A DNA stretch of 64,000 bases from Cognatishimia sp. F0-27 (GTDB lineage Bacteria; Pseudomonadota; Alphaproteobacteria; Rhodobacterales; Rhodobacteraceae): positions 62,001 through 126,000 of the forward strand of contig NZ_JAFMPQ010000003.1 in NCBI RefSeq assembly GCF_020667845.1, read 5' to 3'. A model generated the notes under the pieces. That model made no database searches, was not told the origin of the DNA, and saw nothing but the letters and a program-made list of their open reading frames with translations. This document shows positions 1 through 9,438 of this stretch, in pieces; positions within the stretch are counted from its first letter, which is position 1, and every line of letters begins with the position of its first letter. The translations under genes and the position numbers were made by a program.

Positions 1-1
1 G

Positions 2-1306
2 GTCGGTGGCGCGCGTGCCTTGCCCGAACGCAGTTTGGGCGACGTCTTGGCGGGCAGCGGGCTGCTGCGCCCGGATGCGGCTGACGAAGATCTGGGTTTT
101 GTTGTTGACCTTTCGGGCCAGATTGACCGCTTCCTGGCGGATGAGGCGGGCGGGGATCTCGCTGATACCGCGGCGTCGATCCTCGTCGGTGTCAATGATT
201 TCAATGATTTCGAGCCCTCGAGCGTTGCGACCGTTATCCCGGAGGCACTTGAATTCGCGGGCTCGATCGCGACGGCCATCATCGAAGACGCCGCCGCCCT
301 TGTGACGGCGGGGGTCGGTACGATCGTGCTCAACACGCTGCCCGATATCAGCGTCTTCCCAACGTTCGACGATCTCGATCCCGGTGAGCAACAGCTCGCA
401 CCGCTGGTTGTTGCCACATTCAATGGCGGCCTTGGACTCGGGGCACAGGCGCTCGAAGCGCTGGGCGCAGATGTCGAGATCGTTGATTTCGGCGCCATGT
501 TTGAAGAAATCATTGCCGATGCGCAAAGCTTCGGATTTCAGAACGTCACCGACCCGGTCGTGTTGGGGTCAAATGGCGCTGACGGGCTGAACCCCGCAAT
601 TGTCGGGCTGCCAATCGATCAGCTCGGCTTTTTCGATGACGTGCACCCGACCACGGAAATGCATGAGATTTTTGGCGTGTTCCAAGCCGAACATCTGAGC
701 TCGGTTGTCGATGTGCTGGGCGGCGATGACGACAGGCATTTCAGCCTCGGAACCGACGATTTGGTGCTCGGACGCGCCGGTGCCGATACGATCACCACAA
801 ATCGCGGTGAAGACGTGTTGCTGGCGGGACTTGGCGATGACCGCCTGCGCGGCGGGTTCAACGACGATGTTCTCGCCGGTGGCGGCGGTGCGGACGTGCT
901 GTTTGGTCAGGGCAGCAACGATATCCTGCATGATGGCGCGGGTGATGATACGGCGTTCGGCGGTCCGGGCGATGACCTCGTGATCGATGGACCGGGTCGG
1001 GACTTTTTGCTGGGTGGCCCGGGTGACGATGTGCTTGTTTTCACGCAGGAAAGCCTTCTTGGAGGCGTCAGCCGGGACGGCAATTTCTTTGCCGGCGGAG
1101 CGGGGGACGACACGATCGTCCTGCGTCTTGAGGATCCCGCGATGGCGCAAAACACGACGGAATTTGGCATGGTGACCCGCTACCACGATCTTGGCATCGT
1201 TACGGTCGGTATCGAAAACGTCCTGGTGGTCGAAGGCACCGGGTTGCCCGAGATCGACGATCGTGAAGAGGCGCTCAACATCGCGGAGCTCTGGAACTTT
1301 CTCTGA
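2..1306 (+). CDS. GDSL/SGNH hydrolase with C-terminal RTX repeats (5' partial)
   Basis: The reading frame is open to the left edge, so the N-terminus, including the GDSL serine block, is missing. The visible part begins VGGARAL, which resembles the conserved GGARA stretch of GDSL lipases. Farther on come IVLNTLPDISVFP and the catalytic-type block FFDDVHPTTEMHEI (Asp-x-x-His), both typical of the SGNH phospholipase/lecithinase family. The last ~200 residues hold RTX nonapeptides of the form GGxGxDxxx (for example GGPGDDLVI, GGAGDDTIV), which bind calcium and go with type I secretion of an extracellular enzyme. No secretion genes are visible here. The ester substrate cannot be read from the sequence. 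The gene ends about 140 bp before the bchE control region. Confidence 0.8.
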   Translation, partial: VGGARALPERSLGDVLAGSGLLRPDAADEDLGFVVDLSGQIDRFLADEAGGDLADTAASILVGVNDFNDFEPSSVATVIPEALEFAGSIATAIIEDAAALVTAGVGTIVLNTLPDISVFPTFDDLDPGEQQLAPLVVATFNGGLGLGAQALEALGADVEIVDFGAMFEEIIADAQSFGFQNVTDPVVLGSNGADGLNPAIVGLPIDQLGFFDDVHPTTEMHEIFGVFQAEHLSSVVDVLGGDDDRHFSLGTDDLVLGRAGADTITTNRGEDVLLAGLGDDRLRGGFNDDVLAGGGGADVLFGQGSNDILHDGAGDDTAFGGPGDDLVIDGPGRDFLLGGPGDDVLVFTQESLLGGVSRDGNFFAGGAGDDTIVLRLEDPAMAQNTTEFGMVTRYHDLGIVTVGIENVLVVEGTGLPEIDDREEALNIAELWNFL

Positions 1307-1447
1307 CAGGGTTCACCGCGCCCACTCTCCGGGGCGCTGCGCCGTGCCCCGGATGTTCAAGGGAGACGACCGCGCCTCAAGCGCCGCGCGGTGTGACGTC
1401 AGGCGTCCCCAGAAACCTGCCGCGCTCACGGGCATGGATTTGATGTA

Positions 1448-1490
1448 TGTCAATTAGATTAGACACTCTTTGTGTAATCTTTAGTTTACA
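1448..1490 (+). promoter_or_regulatory. Two tandem PpsR/CrtJ operator sites before bchE
   Basis: Two perfect TGT-N12-ACA palindromes lie side by side: TGTCAATTAGATTAGACA at 1448-1465 and TGTAATCTTTAGTTTACA at 1473-1490, separated by 7 bp. Paired sites of this form are how the redox/light repressor PpsR (CrtJ) controls pigment genes in purple bacteria. The second site ends 15 bp before the bchE ATG, just upstream of the GGAGG ribosome binding site, so bound repressor would cover the promoter. The AT-rich stretch contrasts with its GC-rich surroundings. Confidence 0.85.
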
Positions 1491-1505
1491 TGCGGAGGTC
1501 TATCC

Positions 1506-3170
1506 ATGCGGATTCTATTTGTTCACCCAAACTACCGCTCGGGCGGTGCAGAGATTGCCGGCACCTGGCCGCCTGCCTGGGTTGCCTACCTGACGGGCCA
1601 TTTGCGTCAGGCCGGGTTCGATGATGTGCACTTCATTGATGCCATGACCGACAACTTGTCGGATGAGGTTCTGGCACAGAAAATGCAAGCAGTGGCGCCC
1701 GATGTCGTCGGCGTCACGGCGATCACACCCTCCATTTATCGCGCCGAGGATGTCTTGAGGATCGCGCGGGACACTGTCCCGAATGCCGTGCGGGTCATGG
1801 GTGGCGTGCACGCGACCTTCATGTACAAACAGGTTCTGTCCGAGGCACCGTGGGTGGATGTGATCGTGCGCGGAGAGGGCGAAGAAATCTGCGCCGAACT
1901 CATGCGCAGCATCGAATCGGGACGCTTTCAGGAGGACCGCAAGACCATCAAGGGGCTGGCCTTTGTCGATGGCGATCAGATCGTTGCGACCCCGGCCGCG
2001 TCGACGGTCAAGGATCTCAGCAAGATCAAGCCGGATTGGTCGGTGTTGGAATGGTCGAAATACATCTACATCCCTTTGGGCACGCGCGTTGCGATCCCGA
2101 ACCTCGCGCGGGGATGCCCCTTCACCTGCTCGTTCTGTTCGCAATGGAAATTCTGGCGTGACTACCGCGTCCGGGAGCCGAAGGACGTGGTCGACGAAAT
2201 CGAGGATCTGGTGGAAAATCACGGGGTCGGATTTTTTATTCTCGCGGATGAAGAACCCACCATCAACAAGAAGAAATTTGTCGCCTTCTGCCAGGAACTG
2301 ATCGATCGGGGGCTGCCGGACAAGGTCAAGTGGGGCATCAACACCCGGGTCACGGATATCTACCGCGACAGGGATCTGTTGAAATTCTACCGCAAGGCCG
2401 GGTTGGTGCATGTGAGCCTTGGCACTGAAGCCGCGGCGCAGATGAAGCTCGACATGTTCAACAAGGAAACCAAGGTCGAAGAAAACAAGCAGGCCATTCG
2501 CCTTCTGCGTGAGGCCGATATCCTGATCGAAGCTCAATTCATCGTCGGCCTCGACAATGAAACGCCCGAAACGCTGGAAGAGACCTACAAGATGGCGTGG
2601 GACTGGCAGCCGGATCTTGCGAATTGGTCCATGTATACGCCATGGCCTTTCACGCCGCTGTTTCAGGAACTCAAGGACCAGGTCGAGGTGTTCGATTTCA
2701 GCCGCTACAACTTCGTGACCCCGATCATGAAACCCGCCAAGATGGAGCGGGGCGAACTGCTCGATGGGGTGATGAACAATTATCGCCGCTTCTACATGAA
2801 AAAGGCGTTGTTCCATTACCCGTGGCGGGGCACCGGTTTCCGGCGGCGCTACCTTCTGGGGTGCCTTTATGCCTTCCTTAAGGCGGGTGTCGGACGGACC
2901 TTCTACGACCTTGGCAAGGTTGGCTATACCGGGCCGCAATCCAAGAACAAGCTCGACTTCCATTTTGACGAGACCCGCACCATTGCAGAGGCGCAGATGG
3001 AGGATTGGGAGGCTTCAGCCGACAAGGCGGCGCGTGCTGCAGAGCGGCGCGAGGCGCTGCGCGCGCAGGGCAAGGAGCGGGCTCAAGACCGCAAGGCCGC
3101 CTTCAAGATGCCAAACGGGGCAGAGGTGAAGGCTTGCGGTGGCGGCGACCAGCAGTTGGAAGATGCCTGA
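1506..3170 (+). CDS. bchE: Mg-protoporphyrin IX monomethyl ester anaerobic oxidative cyclase
   Basis: BchE forms the isocyclic E-ring of bacteriochlorophyll, turning Mg-protoporphyrin IX monomethyl ester into divinyl protochlorophyllide with oxygen from water. The 554-residue product has an N-terminal B12-binding-type domain (residues ~1-140, starting [14 protein letters not shown]) and a radical SAM core with CxxxCxxC at Cys204, Cys208 and Cys211 ([12 protein letters not shown]). The C-terminal region is rich in charged residues. The ATG follows GCGGAGG, and two PpsR boxes lie directly upstream. It overlaps bchJ by 8 bp. Related cobalamin-radical SAM methylases share the fold, but the N-terminal sequence, the partner gene and the operator sites all point to BchE. 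Confidence 0.93.
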   Translation: MRILFVHPNYRSGGAEIAGTWPPAWVAYLTGHLRQAGFDDVHFIDAMTDNLSDEVLAQKMQAVAPDVVGVTAITPSIYRAEDVLRIARDTVPNAVRVMGGVHATFMYKQVLSEAPWVDVIVRGEGEEICAELMRSIESGRFQEDRKTIKGLAFVDGDQIVATPAASTVKDLSKIKPDWSVLEWSKYIYIPLGTRVAIPNLARGCPFTCSFCSQWKFWRDYRVREPKDVVDEIEDLVENHGVGFFILADEEPTINKKKFVAFCQELIDRGLPDKVKWGINTRVTDIYRDRDLLKFYRKAGLVHVSLGTEAAAQMKLDMFNKETKVEENKQAIRLLREADILIEAQFIVGLDNETPETLEETYKMAWDWQPDLANWSMYTPWPFTPLFQELKDQVEVFDFSRYNFVTPIMKPAKMERGELLDGVMNNYRRFYMKKALFHYPWRGTGFRRRYLLGCLYAFLKAGVGRTFYDLGKVGYTGPQSKNKLDFHFDETRTIAEAQMEDWEASADKAARAAERREALRAQGKERAQDRKAAFKMPNGAEVKACGGGDQQLEDA

Positions 3171-3756
3171 TCCGTCGGCGGCAACCGGGCTGATTGGACC
3201 GAACGCGATCCTGCAGCTGCTCCCGGTTCTCGACCGATGGGGCGGACCCGAGCGGCGCGACGCGCTTCTGACGCAGGCGGGGATCATGGCGGTGCCGGAT
3301 GGCTCTTGCATGATCCCCGAAGAGACAGCCGCGCGGTTGCATCATGCGCTGCGCGTGACCGATCCTGACAATGCGCCTGCGCTTGCACGGGACGCGGGGA
3401 CCGGGACGGCGGATTATATCCTTGCGCATCGCATTCCCGGTCTGGCGCAGCGCGTGCTCAAACGCGCCCCCGCGCCCATCGCCGCGCGCCTGCTGGCCAA
3501 GGCGATCGCCAAACATGCCTGGACCTTCGCCGGGTCCGGGCGGTTCACCGTGCGCAGCCCGTGGTGTTTCGAAATCGAGGACAACCCCCTTGTGCGCGCG
3601 GAGCGCGGCGCGACCTGCCTCTGCCACTGGCACGCGGCGGTTTTTACGCGGCTCTATGCGACGCTCGTCGCCCCTGATGTGAGGTTCCGCGAAACCGATT
3701 GCGCCGCCCTCGGCCGCGGGCATCGCTGCCTGTTCGAAGCCACAAGGCGTGCGTAG
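3163..3756 (+). CDS. bchJ: Bacteriochlorophyll biosynthesis protein BchJ (V4R domain)
   Basis: This 197-residue protein starts [20 protein letters not shown] and ends in a V4R (4-vinyl reductase) domain with the Cys/His-containing tail [12 protein letters not shown]. BchJ was first called the vinyl reductase. Later work in the family assigns 8-vinyl reduction to BciA/BciB and gives BchJ an accessory role, probably in carrying or channelling Mg-porphyrin intermediates. The ATG at 3163 overlaps the bchE stop, so the two are almost certainly translationally coupled. The usual next gene, bchG, is absent: a convergent exonuclease gene follows after 27 bp. Confidence 0.88.
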   Translation: MPDPSAATGLIGPNAILQLLPVLDRWGGPERRDALLTQAGIMAVPDGSCMIPEETAARLHHALRVTDPDNAPALARDAGTGTADYILAHRIPGLAQRVLKRAPAPIAARLLAKAIAKHAWTFAGSGRFTVRSPWCFEIEDNPLVRAERGATCLCHWHAAVFTRLYATLVAPDVRFRETDCAALGRGHRCLFEATRRA

Positions 3757-3783
3757 CGCGGCCCGGTGGCACAATGCGAGGCG

Positions 3784-5193
3784 TCAGTTGAGATCCTCAA
3801 GCAGCCGACCGTGCTTCCGTGTCTCCGTGATGAGCGCGCCGAACGTCGTCAGCCCACGCCCTTCGAGCAGCGGAATGAGCTTGACGAGGGCTTCTGCCGT
3901 GGCGCGGGCATCGCCAAGCGCGGTATGGCGCAGAGCATCGGGAATGGTGATCCCCAACCGGTCGCACAGCGCATCGAGCGTATGGCTTTCCGTCGTGCCG
4001 AACACCACCGCAGAGAGCAGCACCGTATCCAGCACGGGGTGATCCCATTCAAGACCCAGCCGGTTTTCGTATCGGCGCAGGAAGGCGATATCGAACGGCG
4101 CATTATGGGCGACCAGAACCGCGTCCCGCGCAAAGGCATGGAACGCGCTGCAGGCCTTCGCGAAGTCGGGCGCGCCCGCCACATCGGCGTCGCAAATGCC
4201 GTGAATCCGGGTGGAGGCCGCTGGGATCGGCCGGCCCGGATCGACATAGGTATCAAGGGTTTCGCCGTCCACGATCCGGCCGTTCAGCACCCGCACCGCG
4301 CCAAGCTGCACCACGTCGTCCTTTTGCGGATCCAGCCCGGTCGTTTCGCTGTCGAAGGCCACAAAGCACAGGTCACGCAGGGCTGTTTCATGGATATCGC
4401 CGGTCTCGACCGCGTCCATCAGCGCAAAATCATAGACCAGCGGACGCGATTCGGCGGGGCGAAGCGCCATCGCGGCCGTGTCGATCACCAGAAGGTAGCC
4501 TTCGCCTTCCAACGGTTTGAGCTTGGCATCGAAGGTTTGTGCGCCGCTGCGGTCGCGCAGATCGAAGGCGACTTCCTTTCTGGTCTGGCGCAAGGTTTCA
4601 CGCGCCTGAGCGATGTTGTCCGCGTCGAAATAGTCGCTCAAGGGGGCCTTGAGCCGGGGCGGGGCGATTTGCGCCAAGACTTCGGCGGCTTGCCCGTCAT
4701 AGAGGACGATGCAATTGGAGGGGTTCACGAGGATCATGGCGACGGGGATCTCGGTCAGCAGGGCCGTAAGCCGGGCTGCTTCGCCCTGAAGCCTTTCGGT
4801 CTCCCGCGCGACCTGCGCCGCACTGTCGAGAACCGATGCGTTGAGCGAGGTGGTCACCGCTTCGGCGGCCGGGGCAAGATCGCCAAGGTATTTCGCCACG
4901 GACGTGTCCACTGCCCGGTCCACCCCTGCATGCGCCCGCAACCGCAGTTCCGAGGCGAGCCGTTCAATCGGTTTGGCAACGTTCTCGTCGAAGAGCAACC
5001 AGACCGCGAGCGCCAGACCCGTGTTGAGAAAGGCAAAGGCCGCAAAGGCCGTGATGAACCCGCTGGCCGGAACCGGCGGGTCGGTGCGCGACCAGCCAAA
5101 CCAGAGCGCAAGCCCCGCCAGCGCTGCCCCACCCAGCGCCAGAAGGCAGAAGAACAGGAAAATGCGCAGGCGAAGGCTCAGGCTCGTCAACAT
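3784..5193 (-). CDS. Membrane-anchored PAS-like protein fused to a DnaQ-type 3'-5' exonuclease
   Basis: The 469-residue protein has two N-terminal membrane segments (~8-32 and ~45-68), a linker that looks helical, a PAS-like domain (~140-240, LTEIPVAMILVNPSNCIVLYDG) and a C-terminal DEDDh exonuclease. All five catalytic residues are visible: Asp281 and Glu283 (FDSETTG), Asp368 (HNAPFD), His423 and Asp428 (HTALGDAR). Proofreading exonucleases are normally soluble, so a membrane sensor-like front half is unusual. Similar proteins recur beside acetate symporters and DUF294 proteins, and here it is the last gene of that group, starting one base after the preceding stop. The substrate and the signal sensed are unknown. 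Confidence 0.82.
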   Translation of the reverse strand: MLTSLSLRLRIFLFFCLLALGGAALAGLALWFGWSRTDPPVPASGFITAFAAFAFLNTGLALAVWLLFDENVAKPIERLASELRLRAHAGVDRAVDTSVAKYLGDLAPAAEAVTTSLNASVLDSAAQVARETERLQGEAARLTALLTEIPVAMILVNPSNCIVLYDGQAAEVLAQIAPPRLKAPLSDYFDADNIAQARETLRQTRKEVAFDLRDRSGAQTFDAKLKPLEGEGYLLVIDTAAMALRPAESRPLVYDFALMDAVETGDIHETALRDLCFVAFDSETTGLDPQKDDVVQLGAVRVLNGRIVDGETLDTYVDPGRPIPAASTRIHGICDADVAGAPDFAKACSAFHAFARDAVLVAHNAPFDIAFLRRYENRLGLEWDHPVLDTVLLSAVVFGTTESHTLDALCDRLGITIPDALRHTALGDARATAEALVKLIPLLEGRGLTTFGALITETRKHGRLLEDLN

Positions 5194-5194
5194 G

Positions 5195-5713
5195 TCAGGT
5201 CTCGCAGACTAGGGTCAGGATCGGGTCATCCGGTGGCATGGTTTGCCACGCGGCATTGGCGACGGAGCCGTCATCGGCAAACTCGGCCCCATCGACGAGG
5301 ATGGCAGAGCGCGTCTGGGCGCAATCAAAGAGCATCGGCACCTTGTTCACCGGCGACCAGCGGCCAAAGAAATAGAGATCGACCAGCCGTTGTTCCGGCA
5401 GGGCGGGGTTCCGGCGCGCGGTGCCGGTATCGGCGGCGGCAAACCGTTTAGTGTAAGGGGCCACCTTGGTCCATGGGCGCATCCAGCTTTGCTCTTCCAC
5501 GGTCATGGCGATCTCGACGCCTTCGGGGAGGCGTTCCGCCGTGCGTCCGAACCAGGTGTATTCGTTGGAGATCGTCATGCCGATCATGCCCAGACCGGCG
5601 GCGACGGGCATCAGCCATTTCGGCAAACGCCGTCCGAGGATGATGTTCACCAGCATGACAATGCCGGCGCAGGCGATCCCTGCAAAAACGGTCGCGATCA
5701 ATTCGATAAACAT
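5195..5713 (-). CDS. Conserved small membrane protein of the acetate module
   Basis: I do not recognise this 172-residue protein. The first ~50 residues form two likely membrane helices (FIELIATVFAGIACAGIVML and a second from about residue 32). The rest is predicted outside the membrane and contains a WFGRTAERLPEGVEIAMTV stretch. It sits tightly between the CBS/DUF294 gene and the exonuclease gene, with gaps of 3 and 1 bp, so it is surely cotranscribed. Its constant company suggests a role in the same acetate-linked unit, but no catalytic motif supports a specific function. Confidence 0.65.
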   Translation of the reverse strand: MFIELIATVFAGIACAGIVMLVNIILGRRLPKWLMPVAAGLGMIGMTISNEYTWFGRTAERLPEGVEIAMTVEEQSWMRPWTKVAPYTKRFAAADTGTARRNPALPEQRLVDLYFFGRWSPVNKVPMLFDCAQTRSAILVDGAEFADDGSVANAAWQTMPPDDPILTLVCET

Positions 5714-5716
5714 GGT

Positions 5717-7537
5717 CTAGCCCAACATCCCTTTGCCCGATCCCACAGAGGCTTGCATGGTTTTGACCACGACAAAAGCGTCGCGCAGGTGCGAGCGTTC
5801 AAAATCCGACAATCGGGACGGGTCGAGGAAGTTGTCGGGAGCCTTGCCGTCCTTGACCTGTTGTGCCTGATGTTCGAGCCGGGTGGTCGCAATCAGGTCA
5901 TAGGCATCCAGCAAATCGGCCCCGCCGGTTGCGGACAGGACACCGGCGGCCCGGGCCGCTTCGAGCCGGGCGCGGGTGTTCGCGGCGGTCAACCGGCCCT
6001 GCAACGCATAAACGCGGCCAAGATCCACAATGGGCACCACGCCGTTATGTTTGAGATCGAGATGGTTGCGGTTCTCCCCGGATCGGATCGTTGCCAGTCC
6101 CCGCAACAGGCCAAGGGGAGGCTGGTGCTTGAGCGAGTTGGAAATCATATGCGCGGTGAAGATCGAGTTTTTGGCCGCATTGGCGAGGGTTTCGGCCTGC
6201 AGGTCGGCAAAGAGCGACTCCGTGCCGCCGATCGGGCGCAGGTCAAACATCACCGAGGCCAGCATCTGCGCTTCGGGGTCGGGTTTGGCGATCCACTTGG
6301 CGAAATAGCCTTTCCAGACCGAGATCGGCTGGCACCAGCGCGGATTGGTCGCCATCATGTCCCCTGGGCAGTAGAAATATCCGCAGGTGTCGAGCCCGTC
6401 GCAGACAAAGCGCGCCAAGGCTTCGAAATACGCCATGTCCGGCGGCGTCGCGTCATCGGAGAGGATCAGGCAGTTGTCCTGGTCTGAAACGCCGGTTTGC
6501 TCCTGTCGGCCCTGCGAGCCACAGGCCAGCCAGAGATAGGGAACGGGGGGCGCTCCGAGGGTTTCTTCGGCCAAAGCGAGAAGGCGGCGCGTTGCGGTAT
6601 CCGCGATGTCGGTGATCAGGCGGGTGACAACCTCGTGGCGATTCCCGCTGCCCACAAGCTGCGCGAGCAATTGCGGGATGTCGGCGGTCACCTTGGCCAT
6701 CGCCGCCGCGTCGCGTGCCCGGGCGATGCGCCCAACAAGGTCGGCGGAGGACATGGCCTGAAAGCGGGTGAGGTCGGTCTGGGTGACGATGCCGACAAGA
6801 CGGCCCGCCTCGACGATGGGCACGTGGCCGATGCTGCGCTCCATCATCATGTGCAGCACATCGGTGCCAAGCGCATGCGGCGGCAGGGTCAGCGGATCGG
6901 CCGTCATGATGGTGGACACCGGTGCGGACGGGTCGGCGCCACGGGCCACCACCTTGCCGTTGATGTCGCGCACCGTGACGATGCCGCGGAACCCGGCAGG
7001 TTCGACAATGCAGATCGAGGAGATGTGGCGGGCATCCATCAGCTGCGCCGCGTCGCGGATTGACGCGTCGGGCAAACAGGTGACGGGACCGCGGGTCATG
7101 AGCTGATCGACGGGCAGGGTCGTGAGATCCTTGCGGTCGGGACGCGCGGCACCACCGCGGTCAAAGAACCGTGCAACGGGCGGGAAACGGTCGATCAGAT
7201 CGAACAGAAGATCGGCCGGCAGCGCGATGAGGATCGCGTCGCCTATGGTGCGGGCCGTGCGGGTGGCGATACCGCCACGGGTGAGCGCGCGTTCGCCAAA
7301 GGAATTGCGCGATCCCAGAAGAGAGAGCTGTGCGCCGGTTTCGTCGGTGATCTCGATCTCGCCGGAAACGATGATGAAGAGTGTCTTGACCGTGTCGCCA
7401 TGCTCGAACAGGGCGGTGCCGGTTGCGGCCTCCATGGGCGAGCACTGCGCGGCAATGGTTTCAAGCGTCTCCGTCGGCAACGCATCATAGGGGTGCAGGG
7501 ATGCGAGAAACCGGGTGTGATCTTGCGAAAGGGCCAT
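5717..7537 (-). CDS. cNMP-binding/CBS-pair/DUF294 nucleotidyltransferase-like protein
   Basis: The 606-residue product has a cyclic-nucleotide-binding-like domain (about residues 1-115, with FGERALTRGG), two CBS motifs (about 140-255), a DUF294 nucleotidyltransferase domain with GSQGRQEQTGVSDQDN, and a C-terminal DUF294 substrate-binding domain. The nucleotidyltransferase part resembles GlnD-type uridylyltransferases, so it may modify a protein partner in response to nucleotide or energy signals. Proteins of this build regularly neighbour ActP/DUF4212 symporters. I place the start at ATG 7537 because a longer GTG start at 7573 would fall inside the terminator hairpin of the upstream gene. Confidence 0.85.
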   Translation of the reverse strand: MALSQDHTRFLASLHPYDALPTETLETIAAQCSPMEAATGTALFEHGDTVKTLFIIVSGEIEITDETGAQLSLLGSRNSFGERALTRGGIATRTARTIGDAILIALPADLLFDLIDRFPPVARFFDRGGAARPDRKDLTTLPVDQLMTRGPVTCLPDASIRDAAQLMDARHISSICIVEPAGFRGIVTVRDINGKVVARGADPSAPVSTIMTADPLTLPPHALGTDVLHMMMERSIGHVPIVEAGRLVGIVTQTDLTRFQAMSSADLVGRIARARDAAAMAKVTADIPQLLAQLVGSGNRHEVVTRLITDIADTATRRLLALAEETLGAPPVPYLWLACGSQGRQEQTGVSDQDNCLILSDDATPPDMAYFEALARFVCDGLDTCGYFYCPGDMMATNPRWCQPISVWKGYFAKWIAKPDPEAQMLASVMFDLRPIGGTESLFADLQAETLANAAKNSIFTAHMISNSLKHQPPLGLLRGLATIRSGENRNHLDLKHNGVVPIVDLGRVYALQGRLTAANTRARLEAARAAGVLSATGGADLLDAYDLIATTRLEHQAQQVKDGKAPDNFLDPSRLSDFERSHLRDAFVVVKTMQASVGSGKGMLG

Positions 7538-7557
7538 GAAACGGGGGCTTTCTTGTG

Positions 7558-7591
7558 AAAAAGACCTGCCCACCGGAGGGGCGGACAGGTC
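7558..7591 (-). terminator. Rho-independent terminator after the symporter gene
   Basis: On the minus strand a 12-bp stem (arms 7580-7591 and 7563-7574, two wobble pairs) with a 5-nt loop is followed by five T residues (7562-7558). It lies 55 bp past the symporter stop and about 20 bp before the DUF294-protein start, so it should partly separate the symporter transcript from the downstream genes. Confidence 0.75.
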
Positions 7592-7645
7592 CGGATTTCA
7601 GGAATGGCGGCGCCGTGCGGAGGAGATGCCCGGCGCAACCTTGGA

Positions 7646-9433
7646 TCAGTGATCGGCAGCCGCAGCGCCTGCTCCGCGCGGGATGCGGACGCTTTCGACA
7701 AGATCCTTGATCTCCTGCGGGGTCTCCTTTGTCATGCCGGCAACCGTGAAGGCGACGATGAAGTTCACCAGAGCGCCGATGGCACCGAAGGAGGTGGACT
7801 TGATCGGCCCGAGAAGCGGGTCGGCATCCGTGAAGAGGTTGGTGTCAGGAATGAAGAACCAGCCCTTGTGCAGGAAGATGTAGAGCAGCGTGACCACGAG
7901 GCCTGCGAGCATGCCGGCGACGGCGCCCACGTTGTTGATGCGGGTCGAGAAGATCCCCATCATCAGCGCCGGGAAGATCGAGGCCGCCGCGAGACCAAAG
8001 GCCAGTGCCACAGTCTGGGCCGCGAAGCCCGGCGGGTTGAGCCCGAGAATGACCGCCACCACGATCGCCGCAGCCATCGAGATCCGCGCTGCCATGAGCT
8101 CGGACTTCTCCGACATGTTCGGCGTCAGCTGACCCTTGAGAAGGTCGTGGCTTACCGCCGAGGAGATCGCCAGCAACAGACCCGCCGCCGTGGACAGAGC
8201 CGCCGCGAGACCACCCGCAGCCACAAGACCGATCACCCAGCCCGGAAGGGATGCGATTTCGGGGTTGGCCAGCACGAGGATGTCACGGTTGAACTTGGTC
8301 AGCTCGTTGCCGGTCCAGCCATTGGCTTCCGCCTTGGCCTGAAGATCGGCATTGGCATCGTTGTAGTACTGGATCATGCCGTCGCCGTTCTTGTCTTCCC
8401 AATCGAGAAGGCCGGTCTTCTGCCACGTGGCCATCCACGCGTATTCCGGGTCGTTTTCGATCTGTTCGACCGAAACCGCCGCGGCATCCGTGCCATTCGG
8501 CCACATCAGCTCGGAGATGTTCAGACGCGCCATGGCACCAACAGCCGGAGCCGTGAGGTAGAGCAGGGCGATGAACACGAGCGTCCAGCCAGCGGACCAA
8601 CGGGCGTCGGACACTTTGGGCACGGTGAAGAAGCGCATGATGACGTGGGGCAGACCGGCGGTGCCGATCATCAGCGACAGGGTGAAGAGCACCATGTTGA
8701 TGGTCGAGCCATGGGCCGCGGTGTATTCGGCAAAGCCGAGGTCGCGGACGATCTGGTCCAGCTTGGCCAGAAGCGGCTCGCCGGATGCAGTGTGCTCGCC
8801 AAAGAGGCCAAGCGCCGGGATCGGATTGCCCGTCAGTTGCAGCGAGATGAACACGGCCGGGATCGTGTAGGCCGTGATCAGAACGCAATACTGTGCGACC
8901 TGCGTGTAGGTCACGCCCTTCATGCCGCCGAACACGGCGTAGGCAAACACAACGCAGGAGCCGATGAGCAGACCCCATGTGGTGTCGATCTCGAGGAAGC
9001 GGCCAAAGGCGATGCCCACACCCTGCATCTGGCCGATCACGTAGGTGATGGAGGCCACAAGCAGACAGATCACGGCCACGAGGCGCGCGGTCTTGGAGTA
9101 GAAGCGATCCCCGATGAATTCGGAGACGGTGAACTTGCCGAACTTGCGCAGGTAGGGCGCGAGCAGCAGGGCAAGCAGGACGTAGCCGCCGGTCCAGCCC
9201 ATCAGGAACGAGCTGTTGTCATAGCCGGTGAAGGCAATCAGGCCCGCCATGGAGATGAACGAGGCCGCCGACATCCAGTCAGCCGCCGTTGCCATCCCGT
9301 TGGTGACGGGGTGAACACCGCGCCCAGCGGCGTAGAATTCCGACGTGGAGCCCGCACGGGCCCAGACGGCGATGCCGATGTAGAGTGCGAAAGACGCGCC
9401 CACAAACAGCAGGTTGAGGGTAAACTGATCCAT
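7646..9433 (-). CDS. actP: Sodium:solute symporter, ActP/VC_2705 type
   Basis: This 595-residue SSS-family permease has some 13 membrane helices. It begins FTLNLLFVGASFALYIGIAVWAR and has the family stretch ADWMSAASFISMAGLIAF. A central insert near residue 330 carries an EF-hand-like loop (DKNGDGMIQ). Together with the upstream DUF4212 small subunit it belongs to the VC_2705 branch, thought to import acetate or other short monocarboxylates with Na+. The adjacent acs gene supports acetate. The two symporter genes are 5 bp apart. Substrate choice within this branch is inferred from context, not shown. Confidence 0.85.
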   Translation of the reverse strand: MDQFTLNLLFVGASFALYIGIAVWARAGSTSEFYAAGRGVHPVTNGMATAADWMSAASFISMAGLIAFTGYDNSSFLMGWTGGYVLLALLLAPYLRKFGKFTVSEFIGDRFYSKTARLVAVICLLVASITYVIGQMQGVGIAFGRFLEIDTTWGLLIGSCVVFAYAVFGGMKGVTYTQVAQYCVLITAYTIPAVFISLQLTGNPIPALGLFGEHTASGEPLLAKLDQIVRDLGFAEYTAAHGSTINMVLFTLSLMIGTAGLPHVIMRFFTVPKVSDARWSAGWTLVFIALLYLTAPAVGAMARLNISELMWPNGTDAAAVSVEQIENDPEYAWMATWQKTGLLDWEDKNGDGMIQYYNDANADLQAKAEANGWTGNELTKFNRDILVLANPEIASLPGWVIGLVAAGGLAAALSTAAGLLLAISSAVSHDLLKGQLTPNMSEKSELMAARISMAAAIVVAVILGLNPPGFAAQTVALAFGLAAASIFPALMMGIFSTRINNVGAVAGMLAGLVVTLLYIFLHKGWFFIPDTNLFTDADPLLGPIKSTSFGAIGALVNFIVAFTVAGMTKETPQEIKDLVESVRIPRGAGAAAADH

Positions 9434-9438
9434 GTGTC

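Noticed and set aside
3766-5451. 561-codon plus-strand frame opposite the exonuclease gene
   Set aside because: Antisense of a gene with complete catalytic motifs.
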